NCBI RefSeq assembly: GCF_016743795.2
Contig: NZ_CP060138.2
Coordinates: 62,001 to 126,000 of the forward strand
Direction of reading: 5' to 3'
Length of the DNA: 64,000 nt
Source: Rickettsia tillamookensis
GTDB taxonomy: Bacteria; Pseudomonadota; Alphaproteobacteria; Rickettsiales; Rickettsiaceae
Numbering within the stretch: the first letter of the stretch is position 1; each line of letters starts with the position of its first letter. The position numbers and the translations under genes are program-made. The notes below the pieces were generated by a model that saw only the letters and a program-made list of their open reading frames with translations, was not told the DNA's origin and made no database searches. Positions 37,636 to 47,576 of the stretch are shown here, piece by piece.

Positions 37636-39366
37636 ATGAATATATTTAATCAATTGAAACAAGATATAATTGCGGCAAGTAAGCAATTATATAATAATCA
37701 AGAAATAGTAAATAATGCTACTATTGAAACTCCGAAAGATAGTTTTAACGGGGATTTATCAAGTAATATTGCAATGATTATTGCTGCTAAAGAAAATATT
37801 GCTCCTAGGGAAGTGGCTTTAAAGTTTAAAGAAATCCTTATAACATTACCTTATATTGCAAGTATAGAAATAGCAGGACCGGGCTTTATTAACTTTACTA
37901 TAAAAGCTGATACTTGGCAGATAGCAATTAAAGATATTCTACAGCACGAAGAAAAATTTTTTGAAATTGATATAGATAAAAGCAGAAATATTAACATCGA
38001 GTATGTTTCGGCAAATCCGACGGGTCCAATGCATATAGGGCATGCTAGGGGTGCGGTATATGGTGATGTGCTAGCTAGAATTTTGCAAAAGGTAGGTTAC
38101 TCCGTTACAAAAGAATATTATGTTAATGATGCAGGCTCACAAATAAATGATTTAGTTAGTACGGTATTATTACGTTATAGAGAAGCTTTAGGCGAGAAAA
38201 TTACTATTCCTGCCGGTTTATATCCAGGAGAGTATTTAATTCCGCTTGGGCAAATTTTAGCGAAAGAATACGGTAATAAATTATTAACGATGAACGAGAA
38301 TGAAAGGTTCAAAATAATCAAAAATTTTGCCGTAGAAAAAATGCTTGATTTAAATAGAAAAGATTTAGCGGATCTTGGTATTAAACATGATATATTTTTC
38401 TCTGAGCAGTCATTGCATGATAAAGGCGAAATAGAGGAAACGGTGAAATTACTTACCGGTATGGGGTTAATTTATGAAGGAACACTTCCTGCTCCTAAAG
38501 GTAAAGTTCATGAGGAATGGGATAACAGAGTTCAAAAATTGTTTAAATCTACCGACTATGGTGATAGTCAAGATCGTCCTATAGAAAAAGCTGATGGAAG
38601 TTGGTCTTATTTTGCTTCCGATCTTGCATATGCTAAGGATAAAATAGATAGAGGAGCGAGTCACTTAATTTATGTACTTGGTGCGGATCATAGCGGATAT
38701 GTTAAAAGAATTGAGGCAATAGTTAAGGCTTTAGGCAAAGAGCAGGTTAAAGTAGACGTTAAAATCTGTCAATTGGTCAATTTTGTTGAAAATGGTGTGC
38801 CGGTTAAAATGTCAAAACGTCTTGGGAACTTTGCTAGTGTACAAGATGTAAATCATGAGGTAGGGAAAGATATCATAAGGTTTATGATGTTAACAAGGCA
38901 AAATGATAAGCCGCTAGATTTTGATTTAGTAAAAGTAAAAGAACAATCAAGAGAAAACCCCATCTTCTACGTACAATATGCACATGTAAGAACAATATCG
39001 ATTTTATCGAAAGCTATGGAACTAATGCCTGAATCTTATAATGACTTTGAAGAAGGCAAGTATGATTTATCTTTACTATCGTCAGAAGAAGAAATTGAAA
39101 TCATAAAACTTTTAGCCGCCTGGACAAGAACATTAGAAGCATCTGCAAAATATTTTGAACCGCACCGCATCGCATTTTATTTAATAAACTTAGCTTCAAA
39201 ATTTCATTCTATGTGGAATTTCGGTAAAGAAAATAGCGATTATAGATTCGTAATTGAGAGCAATAAAGAATTAACTCTAGCACGTCTTGCTCTTGCAAGT
39301 GCCATACAGAAAGTTATAGCTAGCGGCCTTGAAGTGATAGGTGTAAAACCGATGAACAAGATGTAA
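37636..39366 (+). CDS. argS: Arginyl-tRNA synthetase
   Basis: This class I synthetase charges tRNA-Arg. The 576-residue enzyme has the N-terminal Add1 domain, the HIGH motif at 133-136 within SANPTGPMHIGHARG, the KMSK motif at 391-394 (VKMSKRLGNF) and the C-terminal anticodon-binding helical domain ending in IGVKPMNKM. Most ArgS enzymes have a variant KMSK, so a full KMSK is worth noting but is normal in this group. Confidence 0.97.
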   Translation: MNIFNQLKQDIIAASKQLYNNQEIVNNATIETPKDSFNGDLSSNIAMIIAAKENIAPREVALKFKEILITLPYIASIEIAGPGFINFTIKADTWQIAIKDILQHEEKFFEIDIDKSRNINIEYVSANPTGPMHIGHARGAVYGDVLARILQKVGYSVTKEYYVNDAGSQINDLVSTVLLRYREALGEKITIPAGLYPGEYLIPLGQILAKEYGNKLLTMNENERFKIIKNFAVEKMLDLNRKDLADLGIKHDIFFSEQSLHDKGEIEETVKLLTGMGLIYEGTLPAPKGKVHEEWDNRVQKLFKSTDYGDSQDRPIEKADGSWSYFASDLAYAKDKIDRGASHLIYVLGADHSGYVKRIEAIVKALGKEQVKVDVKICQLVNFVENGVPVKMSKRLGNFASVQDVNHEVGKDIIRFMMLTRQNDKPLDFDLVKVKEQSRENPIFYVQYAHVRTISILSKAMELMPESYNDFEEGKYDLSLLSSEEEIEIIKLLAAWTRTLEASAKYFEPHRIAFYLINLASKFHSMWNFGKENSDYRFVIESNKELTLARLALASAIQKVIASGLEVIGVKPMNKM

Positions 39367-39370
39367 TTGT

Positions 39371-39498
39371 ATACTCGATGAATTTCAAAAATTGGCTACG
39401 TCGTTCTACAAGAGCTGCGGTTCTCACGTATTAAGTATACGCTGCGGTCCTCGCCTTGTGAACTCCTTGCTCTTTTTGAAATTGATCTTCGTCTACTA
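39371..39498 (+). repeat. Dispersed repeat, TTGGCTACGTCG family, copy 1
   Basis: The ends TACTCGATGAATTTCAAAAA and TTTTTGAAATTGATCTTCGT are imperfect inverted repeats; the inside shares ATTGGCTACGTCG and ACTCCTTGCTCTTTTTGAA with copies at 51769-51895 and 61651-61782. It begins 5 bp after the argS stop and ends before the SPOR gene. Confidence 0.85.
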
Positions 39499-39516
39499 AT
39501 TTTTCGTTTACTAGAT

Positions 39517-40185
39517 ATGATCAATAATATTTTTGTTAAAATAGTTCTAGGATGCTTAATATGTATATCCGCTATTTATTTTGGTTATCAATATTATCAG
39601 AATAGTAAGCCGGTAATTATTATTTATCCTGATGAGCTGCCTACAAAAATAAAACCGTCTATAATAGAAAATAGCCAAATAGCAGAGGTACATAGTACGA
39701 TATATGAAAATCTTATTGCTAAAGATACAAATATTAAAACCGTAAAATTGCTTCCTGACCCTGAGAAGCCTATGGATATAGATTCTCGCAATCAAAGTCA
39801 AAGCGATGAATCTTCTGACGAAATATCTAACCTTATTGCATTAATAGAGCCAAGTAATAATTCCAGAAATGAAACGGATTTAAATATAATAAAGCTTGAA
39901 AAAGGAAGTAAAGCTAATAATATTAAGAGCTGTAATAATTATAAGAGTTATAAAATACAGCTTGGTTCGGTAAAATCTGAAGCAGAAGCGATAAAAGAAG
40001 GGGAAAGAATAAAAAAGAAATTCCCAAAAATTCTTAAAAATGTTGTTATCACAACCAAAAAGGTTAAATATGACGACGGCAAATTTTTCTATTTAATCTT
40101 AGTTGGTGATTATGGTAGCCTTAGTCAAGCTAAAGCGGTTTGTAAGAAACTGGCTTATAACAAGCAGAGTTGTGTGTTGAAGTGA
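39517..40185 (+). CDS. SPOR-domain membrane protein
   Basis: The 222-residue protein has one N-terminal membrane anchor ([20 protein letters not shown]), a low-complexity linker, and a C-terminal SPOR domain ([27 protein letters not shown] ... [21 protein letters not shown]). SPOR domains bind peptidoglycan lacking stem peptides at the septum, so a role in division or cell-wall remodelling is likely. Two cysteines flank the domain. In R. prowazekii-type gene orders a similar gene follows argS. Confidence 0.85.
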   Translation: MINNIFVKIVLGCLICISAIYFGYQYYQNSKPVIIIYPDELPTKIKPSIIENSQIAEVHSTIYENLIAKDTNIKTVKLLPDPEKPMDIDSRNQSQSDESSDEISNLIALIEPSNNSRNETDLNIIKLEKGSKANNIKSCNNYKSYKIQLGSVKSEAEAIKEGERIKKKFPKILKNVVITTKKVKYDDGKFFYLILVGDYGSLSQAKAVCKKLAYNKQSCVLK

Positions 40186-40200
40186 TATTTATATGCTCTA

Positions 40201-40313
40201 TGTCATTCCCGCGAAAGCGGGAATCCAGCATAAAGCGAGGTAAATCGAGTTTTTAATTTCAAGCATTCGCTGTGTTTATACTTTTTTGGATTCCTGCTTT
40301 CGCAGGAATGACA
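40201..40313 (+). repeat. Rickettsia palindromic element (TGTCATTCCCGCGAAAGC family)
   Basis: TGTCATTCCCGCGAAAGCGG at 40201 pairs with CCTGCTTTCGCAGGAATGACA ending at 40313. A short piece of the same family lies at 35636-35660. Confidence 0.85.
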
Positions 40314-40371
40314 TAAAGAACCATGCAACAACAACTGCTTGTAATGACGATAAATAAAAATTAAATAATTT

Positions 40372-42585
40372 ATGAAAGAAGCTAAAATAGAAAATATTGA
40401 TTTTGGGAATGCGTTATCGGAGCGTTATCTTGCTTATGCGTTATCAACGATTATGTCACGTTCGCTTCCTGACGTACGTGACGGACTTAAGCCTGTACAT
40501 CGTAGGTTATTATACGCAATGCTACAGCTAAGGCTTGAGCCGAATTCCGGTTATAAGAAATGTGCAAGAGTAGTTGGTGACGTAATCGGTAAATATCATC
40601 CGCACGGTGATGTGGCAGTGTATGATACTTTGGTACGCCTTGCTCAACATTTTTCATTACGGTATCCTTTAATTGACGGGCAGGGTAATTTCGGCTCTAT
40701 CGACGGCGATAATGCAGCGGCTATGCGTTATACCGAATCACGTATGACGGAAATATGTACTTTATTAATGGTGGATATTGATAAAGATACGGTAGATTTT
40801 CGCCCTACATATGACGATTCAGATTTAGAACCGATAATAATGCCGGCAAGTTTTCCAAACTTACTAGCTAACGGTTCGGAAGGTATAGCAGTCGGTATGG
40901 CAACCAATATACCGCCGCATAATTTACATGAGTTATGTGATGCTCTAATATATTTAATCGACCATCCGAAAGCTGAAATTAATGATGTAATGAATTTTAT
41001 CAAAGGTCCTGATTTCCCAACCGGCGGCATAATTATTGATAAAGCTGAAGTTATTAATGCTGCATATACTACCGGACGTGGTAGTTTTAGAGTAAGAAGC
41101 AGATGGGAAAAAGAGGAGCTAAGTTACGGTACATATCAGATAGTTGTAACCGAGATACCTTACCAAGTTCAGAAATCAAAACTTATAGAACAAATAGCAA
41201 TATTACTAAAGGATAAAAAAATCCCGCTTGTTAGCAATATTAGAGATGAATCAACAGACATTATTAGGTTGATTATAGAACCAAGAGATCGTAGTTGTGA
41301 TCCGCAGATAGTTATGGAATCTCTATTCAAGCTAACAAATTTAGAAAGCCGCATTCAGCTAAATATGAATGTGATCGGCAGTAATAACGTGCCAAGAGTA
41401 ATGAATATTTTAGAGGTTCTACAAGAGTTTTTAGCTCATAGACAAAATATTGTTACTCGTAGGTCAACTTATCTTTTAAACAAAATCAAGCATCGTTTAG
41501 AAATTTTAGAAGGGCTTAGAATAGCTTACTTAAATCTTGATGAGATAATTAAAATTATACGTGAAGAAGATGAGCCGAAAGCTATAATGATGGAGCGGTT
41601 CAAACTAACTGAAATACAGGTAGAAGCGATATTAAATACCCGTCTTCGCTCGCTACGCAAGCTTGAAGAGCAAGAAATTATTAATGAGCATAGTAATTTG
41701 CAGAAGCAGCAAGCTATATTAGAAGAGATTTTAAATAATCCTAAAGAACTGTGGAAAATAGTTAAAAAAGAAATAAAAGCAGTACAAACGAAATTTGGGT
41801 TAAATACAGTAATAGGGGCTAGACGTACAAGCTTTGAAGAAGTAACGCTTACAAATCAGGTAGTTGATATAACAGCGTTTATTACTAAAGAGCCTATTAC
41901 TATTATCTGCTCAAAAATGGGGTGGGTGCGTTCTTTAAAAGGTCATAGCACCGATTTATCAACTATTAAATATAAAGAAGGTGATGCAGAGAAGTTTATT
42001 ATAGAGGCTTACACGACCGATAAGATACTAATAGTAAGTTCGGAGGGTAGGTTTTTTACTTTGCTTGCCGATAATATTTCTAAAGGTAAAGGAACCGGCG
42101 AATCTATAAAGCTACTTGTGGATATAGGCAATAACGATATTACTAATATTTTAGTCCATAAACCTGATCAGCTTTTATTACTTGCAAGTAGTGTAGGTAA
42201 GGGGTTTTTAGTTAATTCAAACGAAGTAATGGCTCAAACAAAAACAGGAAAGCAAATTATGAACGTGCCTGATGGTCACACATGTATAGCGTGTTTACCT
42301 GTAGCGGGTGACGTTGTTGCTTGTATTGGCGAGAGTCGTAAATTATTGGTATTTAACATAGACGAGATACCGGAAATGAAAAAAGGACAAGGCGTAACTC
42401 TGCAAAAATTTAAGAATGCTAGGCTTCTAGATATTAAAATATTCAATAAAGAAGACGGCTTAGGCTGGAATAACAATGGAAAAGTAAAACTTGAGAAAAA
42501 CATTATTGCATTTTTAGGAAAAAGAGGTAGCACTGGTAAGTTACCTCCTATGGGCTTCCCAAAAAATAATAGATTTTCATCATAA
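40372..42585 (+). CDS. parC: DNA topoisomerase IV subunit A
   Basis: ParC forms the cleavage core of topoisomerase IV, which unlinks daughter chromosomes. The 737-residue protein has the breakage-reunion domain with [29 protein letters not shown], and the catalytic tyrosine Y120 in [10 protein letters not shown]. The C-terminal beta-pinwheel region includes [16 protein letters not shown]. GyrA would carry a GyrA-box QRRGGKG, not seen here, which supports ParC. parE is not in the window. Confidence 0.95.
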   Translation: MKEAKIENIDFGNALSERYLAYALSTIMSRSLPDVRDGLKPVHRRLLYAMLQLRLEPNSGYKKCARVVGDVIGKYHPHGDVAVYDTLVRLAQHFSLRYPLIDGQGNFGSIDGDNAAAMRYTESRMTEICTLLMVDIDKDTVDFRPTYDDSDLEPIIMPASFPNLLANGSEGIAVGMATNIPPHNLHELCDALIYLIDHPKAEINDVMNFIKGPDFPTGGIIIDKAEVINAAYTTGRGSFRVRSRWEKEELSYGTYQIVVTEIPYQVQKSKLIEQIAILLKDKKIPLVSNIRDESTDIIRLIIEPRDRSCDPQIVMESLFKLTNLESRIQLNMNVIGSNNVPRVMNILEVLQEFLAHRQNIVTRRSTYLLNKIKHRLEILEGLRIAYLNLDEIIKIIREEDEPKAIMMERFKLTEIQVEAILNTRLRSLRKLEEQEIINEHSNLQKQQAILEEILNNPKELWKIVKKEIKAVQTKFGLNTVIGARRTSFEEVTLTNQVVDITAFITKEPITIICSKMGWVRSLKGHSTDLSTIKYKEGDAEKFIIEAYTTDKILIVSSEGRFFTLLADNISKGKGTGESIKLLVDIGNNDITNILVHKPDQLLLLASSVGKGFLVNSNEVMAQTKTGKQIMNVPDGHTCIACLPVAGDVVACIGESRKLLVFNIDEIPEMKKGQGVTLQKFKNARLLDIKIFNKEDGLGWNNNGKVKLEKNIIAFLGKRGSTGKLPPMGFPKNNRFSS

Positions 42586-42625
42586 TTATAATAAAGATTG
42601 AGTGTATACAAAAAAACAGCATATT

Positions 42626-42658
42626 GTACAAGCGAATTATTTACAAATTCGCTTGTAC
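42626..42658. terminator. Terminator hairpin between convergent parC and an unknown gene
   Basis: GTACAAGCGAATT (42626-42638) pairs perfectly with AATTCGCTTGTAC (42646-42658) over a seven-base loop. It lies between the parC stop and the stop of the minus-strand gene, so it may serve both. Confidence 0.75.
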
Positions 42659-42693
42659 CGTTCTGTTGTTAAAAGTTTTTATAGGTTTTTAAA

Positions 42694-43384
42694 TTAATAG
42701 ATGTTACTATCTCCTACTCCTATAATATCAACCTGATTATCCTGATGACCTTCCTCTAACTGATAATATGTAAAACCTTCATTATTATTACTGAAAAGAT
42801 TATAAACCCCGGTTAAGAGTTTATTACTATCTTTAAAAAATTGAATTATAGTAGAACAATCCTCTCTAATTGTATCTATTAAAGGTTTTCCGATAGCGGT
42901 AGCAGCCGCCATAAGTGCTGGTACCTTTATTGCATCAAATTTGCTTATAACATGGTTGGGGCTTGAAATTTTTTTTAAGGTAAAACCTATACTTATTAAA
43001 TGAGGGATTGCAGTAATATATTTATCTATAATATTACTTGTTTCCATCACGTTTTTAAATACATTTAATATAGGAGAGAAAAAATTTTCACTGTCTTCTG
43101 ACGTTGGTTTTTCTATGTTCTGAGTTACATCTATCTTTATCTTGATAGAATTATCCTGTTTCATATTAAAAAACTTCAATGCTGCCTCAAAATCCCCGTC
43201 TTTTGTATAGACTTTCTGAATATTTAAAGCATGTAATATTGTAGATATTTTTTTTTAAGTTGGAACTAGAAACAAAGTTATACGCATCTTTAAATAATAA
43301 TTTAGAAGCGGTTGCATATCTTGTAACTGCTTTTAATCCATTTACAAAGGAATATCCTGAGTTTGTAAATTGAGCATGATTCAT
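42694..43384 (-). pseudogene. Unknown gene split by a frameshift at an A9 tract (possible slippage)
   Basis: I do not recognise the product. A 65-codon frame begins at 43384 and, after SSSNLKK, runs into a stop. If the nine-A run (T-run 43248-43256 on the plus strand) is read as eight, the frame continues KKISTILHALNIQKVYTKDGDFEAALKFF into the 161-codon frame ending at 42694, giving about 229 residues. The second part has hydrophobic stretches near VMETSNIIDKYITAIPHLISIGFTL and an IIQFFKDSNKLLTGVYNLF segment. It is either a recent pseudogene or a gene rescued by polymerase slippage on the homopolymer. Confidence 0.7.
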
Positions 43385-43428
43385 AGTGTTACTCCTGTTT
43401 TAAAATAATAAAAATCATATATCACATG

Positions 43429-43467
43429 ATTACCATATATTATGGTTGCATCACAATATATGGTAAT
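43429..43467. promoter_or_regulatory. Inverted repeat ATTACCATATAT/ATATATGGTAAT upstream of the split gene
   Basis: Twelve-base perfect arms (43429-43440 and 43456-43467) enclose a 15-base spacer about 45 bp upstream of the start at 43384. This might be an operator or a cruciform-forming site. The gap 43385-43813 otherwise holds a possible gene remnant and a terminator. Confidence 0.4.
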
Positions 43468-43627
43468 TAAAGAAAGTCAATATCTAAAAATAAAAAAGTA
43501 AAATATATAATTTTATTTAATCAAAAGGCAGTATAGTACGAATTTTTCAGGATTCGCAGATACTTATGTAATTTATGCTGTGCAGACCAACTTTAAATTC
43601 ATCTTGGCTGCTAGCTTTTGTAAGTAA

Positions 43628-43756
43628 ATGAAGCACAAAGAATTAGAGAGCTGTAAGCTAATAGAATGGTTTAAAGATTAGCAGAAGAGAAGACAAGATT
43701 ATTACAACAATGGAACTATAAAATTTATTGATAATTCAATTAAGAAAATGAAATAA
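43628..43756 (+). pseudogene. Possible remnant of a small gene
   Basis: A 43-codon frame from ATG 43628 reads MKHKELESCKLIEWFKD, a TAG stop, then QKRRQDYYNNGTIKFIDNSIKKMK and TAA. The amino-acid usage is protein-like on both sides of the stop, but I do not recognise it and it may be chance. Confidence 0.25.
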
Positions 43757-43787
43757 TCAAGGCATAAGATTGCTCTAAGCCTTGATT
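43755..43787 (-). terminator. Terminator hairpin of the porin gene
   Basis: AATCAAGGC and GCCTTGATT form the outer stem, with ATAAGA/TCTAA continuing it. It lies 27 bp past the stop codon of the minus-strand porin gene. Confidence 0.65.
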
Positions 43788-43813
43788 ATAATAGTGATGG
43801 AACTTGTAAATAA

Positions 43814-45133
43814 TTAAAACTTAAGTTTTGTACCTATAAGACCAACAGTACCTCGTGTTGTTTTACTAGGTGCTTCAGGGTAATATACAGGTTTGCCTTT
43901 AGCTTGGAAATGAGAAATTTCAGCATATGGTAATAAACCAGGCATGATCTTATATTCAGTAGCGAGGCTTACAGTATCGACAGTGTTTTTATATCTTGAA
44001 GTTTTAAGATATTCAAGACTTGTCTTTATAGGTCCTTGTCCATAAGCAACTGCTCCATTGTAATAATAGGTATCACGACCGACTTTATAGTATTCCTTAG
44101 CAGTTAAGCTTTTACCTAAATTACCGTAAGAAGCCCCACAAGAGAAATTACCATAAGTAAATACGGCTCCAAGATTATATGCTTTTAAATTAGAAAGCTT
44201 ATAGGTGTTCAACACTTCTATTACCTTAGTTCCGTCCATTTTAGCATGAACAAGACGACGAGCAGGCTTACCATACTCTCCGGTAGCGGATAATTTTAAG
44301 TCTGCATCTTCGCTAATTTCATGTTCATAAGTTAAGCCGGCAGAAAAAGCATCTCTAATATTCTGATTTATAGTCATAGTTTCGCCGTTTCCTAAGGAAA
44401 TCGTCTTTATTCCGGTTCTAGAAACACTAACTCCGTTTCTTCCTGAGCTTTCAAGCGTTAAATTATTTATATCTTTGTTACCGCCCGTATTAGCAGTATC
44501 GGGAGTATAAGAGATACCTGCCTGGAAGCCTTTCATTTTAGGTGTGAAAAAGTTGAGTCTTCTAGCTTTTTCAGTTTTTTCATTGATTTGATCAAAAGAG
44601 TTTGAGTATGATTCAAGATAAAAGCTAGCACTAGTATCGAAATCCGGCTTTAAACCGTTATACCTCATATATTGACCATCAAGTAGAGCATATCTATACC
44701 ATCCTCCGGTACCTGCGGTTACTTGAGAGCCGGTAACACGCAATTTAGCACTTGCATCGACAGGAGAGCCTAATTCTACTTTACCATAACTAGTTTCAAT
44801 AAAGATATGTGATCCATTATAACTTGCGGAGGTTTTTGCTCTTGTAGTAGGCTGAAGCACTATTTTAGCACCTGCTATTACATCATTGATAGTTTTAGAA
44901 ATAGTTGCCGCAAACGCTGCTTCCGTGTAAAACCCTAGCTTTTTCCTGTTATCAGTTACATTTTTATCAAATAAAATTAAATGATCCTGTTTAATATAAC
45001 CGCTTTCAAATAAATAGAATCCTTCTAATTTTATTTCAGTATCAGAATTAGAAATAACAGGTGTTGGATTTTCTTCGGCAAAACCAGCCGATGCAAGGCA
45101 AATAATACTTGCAGCTAATAATAATTTTTTCAC
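43814..45133 (-). CDS. Outer membrane porin
   Basis: The 439-residue protein has a signal peptide (KKLLLAASIICLASAGFA) and a mature part built of alternating hydrophobic residues, as in 16-strand trimeric porins. KLEGFYLFESGYIKQ occurs early, GKVELGSPVDASAKLRV in the middle and the terminal strand GLIGTKLKF ends in phenylalanine, the Omp85/BAM signal. It resembles alphaproteobacterial porins of the Porin_4 type. It gives small-molecule permeability of the outer membrane. It has a good promoter at 45204-45232 and a terminator, so it is monocistronic. Confidence 0.85.
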   Translation of the reverse strand: MKKLLLAASIICLASAGFAEENPTPVISNSDTEIKLEGFYLFESGYIKQDHLILFDKNVTDNRKKLGFYTEAAFAATISKTINDVIAGAKIVLQPTTRAKTSASYNGSHIFIETSYGKVELGSPVDASAKLRVTGSQVTAGTGGWYRYALLDGQYMRYNGLKPDFDTSASFYLESYSNSFDQINEKTEKARRLNFFTPKMKGFQAGISYTPDTANTGGNKDINNLTLESSGRNGVSVSRTGIKTISLGNGETMTINQNIRDAFSAGLTYEHEISEDADLKLSATGEYGKPARRLVHAKMDGTKVIEVLNTYKLSNLKAYNLGAVFTYGNFSCGASYGNLGKSLTAKEYYKVGRDTYYYNGAVAYGQGPIKTSLEYLKTSRYKNTVDTVSLATEYKIMPGLLPYAEISHFQAKGKPVYYPEAPSKTTRGTVGLIGTKLKF

Positions 45134-45203
45134 TTTAATAAAGTCCCTATAAACTTAAATAATAAAATTTTTAGTATTAATAAATATAAATCAACTACGC
45201 TAG

Positions 45204-45232
45204 AATATAATAATACTTTTCAGAATTGACAA
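45204..45232 (-). promoter_or_regulatory. Promoter of the porin gene
   Basis: On the minus strand TTGTCA (45227-45232) and TATATT (45204-45209) are separated by 17 bp, 71 bp upstream of the start codon. Confidence 0.65.
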
Positions 45233-45401
45233 TAAAAAACGATTTTAATTTGTAATAATTTAATTTAAAGTATATAATGTTGTATTATTATCACTATCAT
45301 TATTCAAGTAGTCTCAGACTTATAGTTTTAAAGAAAAATTTTGTATTGTAAATAATTATGAGTTATAATCATTAGTTTATTAATTAAATTAAGTTTTGAT
45401 T

Positions 45402-45968
45402 ATGGCTATAATGTCAGATAAGTGGATAAAGGAAGCTGTTATAAATCAAAGTATGATAAGGCCCTTTGCGGAAAAGCAGGTAAGAATTCATAATAAAGAA
45501 AAGATTATTTCTTACGGCTTATCTTCTTACGGCTATGATGCTAGAGTATCTAATGAATTTAAAATATTCACCAATATAAATTCTACTACGGTTGATCCAA
45601 AAAATTTCAGTGAATATAATTTAGTTGATAGAGAAGTAGATGTGTGTATTATTCCACCTAATAGTTTTGCTCTTGGCAGAACTATAGAATATTTTAAAAT
45701 ACCGCGTGATGTATTAGTTATTTGTGTCGGCAAGTCCACTTATGCAAGATGCGGTATAATAGTAAATGTGACTCCGTTAGAACCGGAGTGGGAAGGACAT
45801 GTAACTTTAGAGTTTTCTAATACTACTCCATTACCTGCTAAAATATATGCAAATGAAGGAGCTTGTCAGTTTTTATTTTTAAAAGGTGATCAAATTTGTG
45901 ATACTTCATATGCCGATCGCCAAGGAAAATATATGAAACAGTTAGGGGTAACTTTACCGTTAACATAA
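45402..45968 (+). CDS. dcd: dCTP deaminase
   Basis: Dcd converts dCTP to dUTP, supplying dTTP synthesis. I start at ATG 45402 ([12 protein letters not shown]), the usual rickettsial start, giving 188 residues; a TTG 6 bp upstream is unlikely. Motifs seen are [12 protein letters not shown], the [31 protein letters not shown] block with the catalytic glutamate, and the [10 protein letters not shown] tail. It is a single gene followed by a palindromic repeat. Confidence 0.96.
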   Translation: MAIMSDKWIKEAVINQSMIRPFAEKQVRIHNKEKIISYGLSSYGYDARVSNEFKIFTNINSTTVDPKNFSEYNLVDREVDVCIIPPNSFALGRTIEYFKIPRDVLVICVGKSTYARCGIIVNVTPLEPEWEGHVTLEFSNTTPLPAKIYANEGACQFLFLKGDQICDTSYADRQGKYMKQLGVTLPLT

Positions 45969-45974
45969 CTTTTT

Positions 45975-46140
45975 TATGTCAGAACCTGCTCACGATCTTA
46001 ATTTTAAAGCTAATTAAAATCTTTTTAGCCGCAAATTATAAGATTTTTTTGAAATAAGAATACTATTCCTACAAAAACCTTATTAATTTTCGCTTAAAAA
46101 CCTCTTTAATTATCAATCAAAATAAAATCGTGAATAGGCG
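45975..46140 (-). repeat. Dispersed palindromic element, copy B (same family as 30803-30967)
   Basis: The reverse complement of 46000-46110 aligns with 30835-30945, sharing the runs AATTAAAGAG, ATTAATAAG and ATTTCAAAAAAATCTTATAA. The outer arms differ: here CACGAT (about 45992) and ATCGTG (about 46128). The copy lies between dcd and secB in the opposite orientation. Confidence 0.8.
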
Positions 46141-46176
46141 CTAAAAAATTATATTAAATTTTTAATAAGGATTTTT

Positions 46177-46635
46177 ATGAGTACAATAAACACCGATACT
46201 AATGAGGCAATGCCGCATATTTCCGTTAATGCACAATATATAAAAGATTTATCTCTTGAGAACCCTTCTGCCCCCTCTTCTCTTGCGGCTTTAGATCAAC
46301 GTCCTCAAATTGATTTATCTCTAGATATAAATATTACTAATTTATCGGAAGAAAATTTCTATGAAGTAGAGTTAAATATCGAAGCAATTGCAAGAAATGA
46401 AAAATATAAATTATTTCAGATAGAATTAAAATATGCCGGAGTATTTAATTTAATTAATATTGATTCTGAACAACATCCGATTTTATTATCTGTTCATTGT
46501 CCGGCAATGATATTTCCATTTGCTAGAAAAATTATAGCTAGCTGTACTCAAGATGCAGGATTCCAGCCTTTAATGATTGATCCTATAGATTTTGGTGCCT
46601 TATATCATAAGAAAATGTCAGAGCATCAAAACTAA
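46177..46635 (+). CDS. secB: Protein-export chaperone SecB
   Basis: SecB keeps secretory precursors unfolded and hands them to SecA. The 152-residue protein has the family blocks [30 protein letters not shown] and the C-terminal [38 protein letters not shown]. The length is that of alphaproteobacterial SecB. It is preceded by an AAGGA-type ribosome site and seems monocistronic. Confidence 0.97.
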   Translation: MSTINTDTNEAMPHISVNAQYIKDLSLENPSAPSSLAALDQRPQIDLSLDINITNLSEENFYEVELNIEAIARNEKYKLFQIELKYAGVFNLINIDSEQHPILLSVHCPAMIFPFARKIIASCTQDAGFQPLMIDPIDFGALYHKKMSEHQN

Positions 46636-46793
46636 GAAAATCATTTAATTATTTAATAAATTTCGTTTTAAACACCATGGTTTTTAAATCACAGATAGAG
46701 CTTAATAGTAAAAATTTTATCAATTTGATTAAATATTCTTTACTTATGTAATTAATGAATGTATAAAGCACTAGATAAAAAATTATAATTTAG

Positions 46794-46817
46794 TTAACAA
46801 TAATTAACTGTAATTAA
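46794..46817 (+). promoter_or_regulatory. Phased TTAA triplet upstream of ctrA
   Basis: TTAA occurs at 46794, 46804 and 46814, exactly 10 bp apart, 43-66 bp before the ctrA start. CtrA half-sites are TTAA, usually as TTAA-N7-TTAA; here the spacing is N6. This could be an autoregulatory site, or simply AT-rich chance. Confidence 0.3.
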
Positions 46818-46859
46818 ATTATAGCACAATATAAAAATTGAATTTTATGGAGAAAAATA

Positions 46860-47573
46860 ATGAGAGTTTTGTTAATTGAAGACGAGCCAGAAATGGCTAA
46901 CTTAATTGAGCTAACTTTAGCTTCAGAAGGGATAGTTTGCGATAAAGCTTCAGTTGGTGTGGAAGGTTTAAGACTTGGCAAAGTCGGTGGTTATGATCTG
47001 GTGATTTTAGACCTTATGTTACCGGATATTAATGGTTTTGAGATATTATTAAGATTGCGTGCTGCAAAAATAAAAACCCCAATCTTAATTTTATCTAGCT
47101 TAACGGATACGGATCAAAAGATTACCGGTTTCTCTTCCGGAGCCGATGATTATTTAACCAAGCCGTTTGTAAGAGAGGAATTAATTGCTAGAATTAAAGC
47201 TATAGTTAGACGTTCTAAAGGTCATGCAGCATCAGTATTTAGGTTTGATAAGGTTAGCGTAAACCTAGACACTAGAACTGTAGAAGTTGACGGCAAAAAA
47301 GTACATTTGACGAACAAAGAATATGCTATTTTAGAGCTATTAATACTTCGAAGAGGAACTATTTTAACTAAAGAAATGTTCTTAAATCACTTATATAGTA
47401 GTGTTGACGAGCCGGAAATGAAAATTATTGACGTATTTATTTGTAAACTTCGTAAAAAGTTAAGTGATGCTGCTGGCGGTAGAGATTATATCGACACTGT
47501 ATGGGGACGTGGTTATATGCTAAAAGAATATGATGAATTACAACAAAAAGAAATTTTAGCACAAGGAGCATAA
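46860..47573 (+). CDS. ctrA: Cell-cycle response regulator CtrA
   Basis: CtrA is the alphaproteobacterial master regulator of the OmpR family. The 237-residue protein has a receiver domain with phospho-acceptor D51 ([12 protein letters not shown]) and LLIEDEPEM at the start, and a winged-helix domain with [37 protein letters not shown] and [14 protein letters not shown], wording specific to CtrA. A good ribosome site (GGAGAAA) precedes it. queF follows after 3 bp, an association with no obvious functional reason. Confidence 0.96.
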   Translation: MRVLLIEDEPEMANLIELTLASEGIVCDKASVGVEGLRLGKVGGYDLVILDLMLPDINGFEILLRLRAAKIKTPILILSSLTDTDQKITGFSSGADDYLTKPFVREELIARIKAIVRRSKGHAASVFRFDKVSVNLDTRTVEVDGKKVHLTNKEYAILELLILRRGTILTKEMFLNHLYSSVDEPEMKIIDVFICKLRKKLSDAAGGRDYIDTVWGRGYMLKEYDELQQKEILAQGA

Positions 47574-47576
47574 TTA

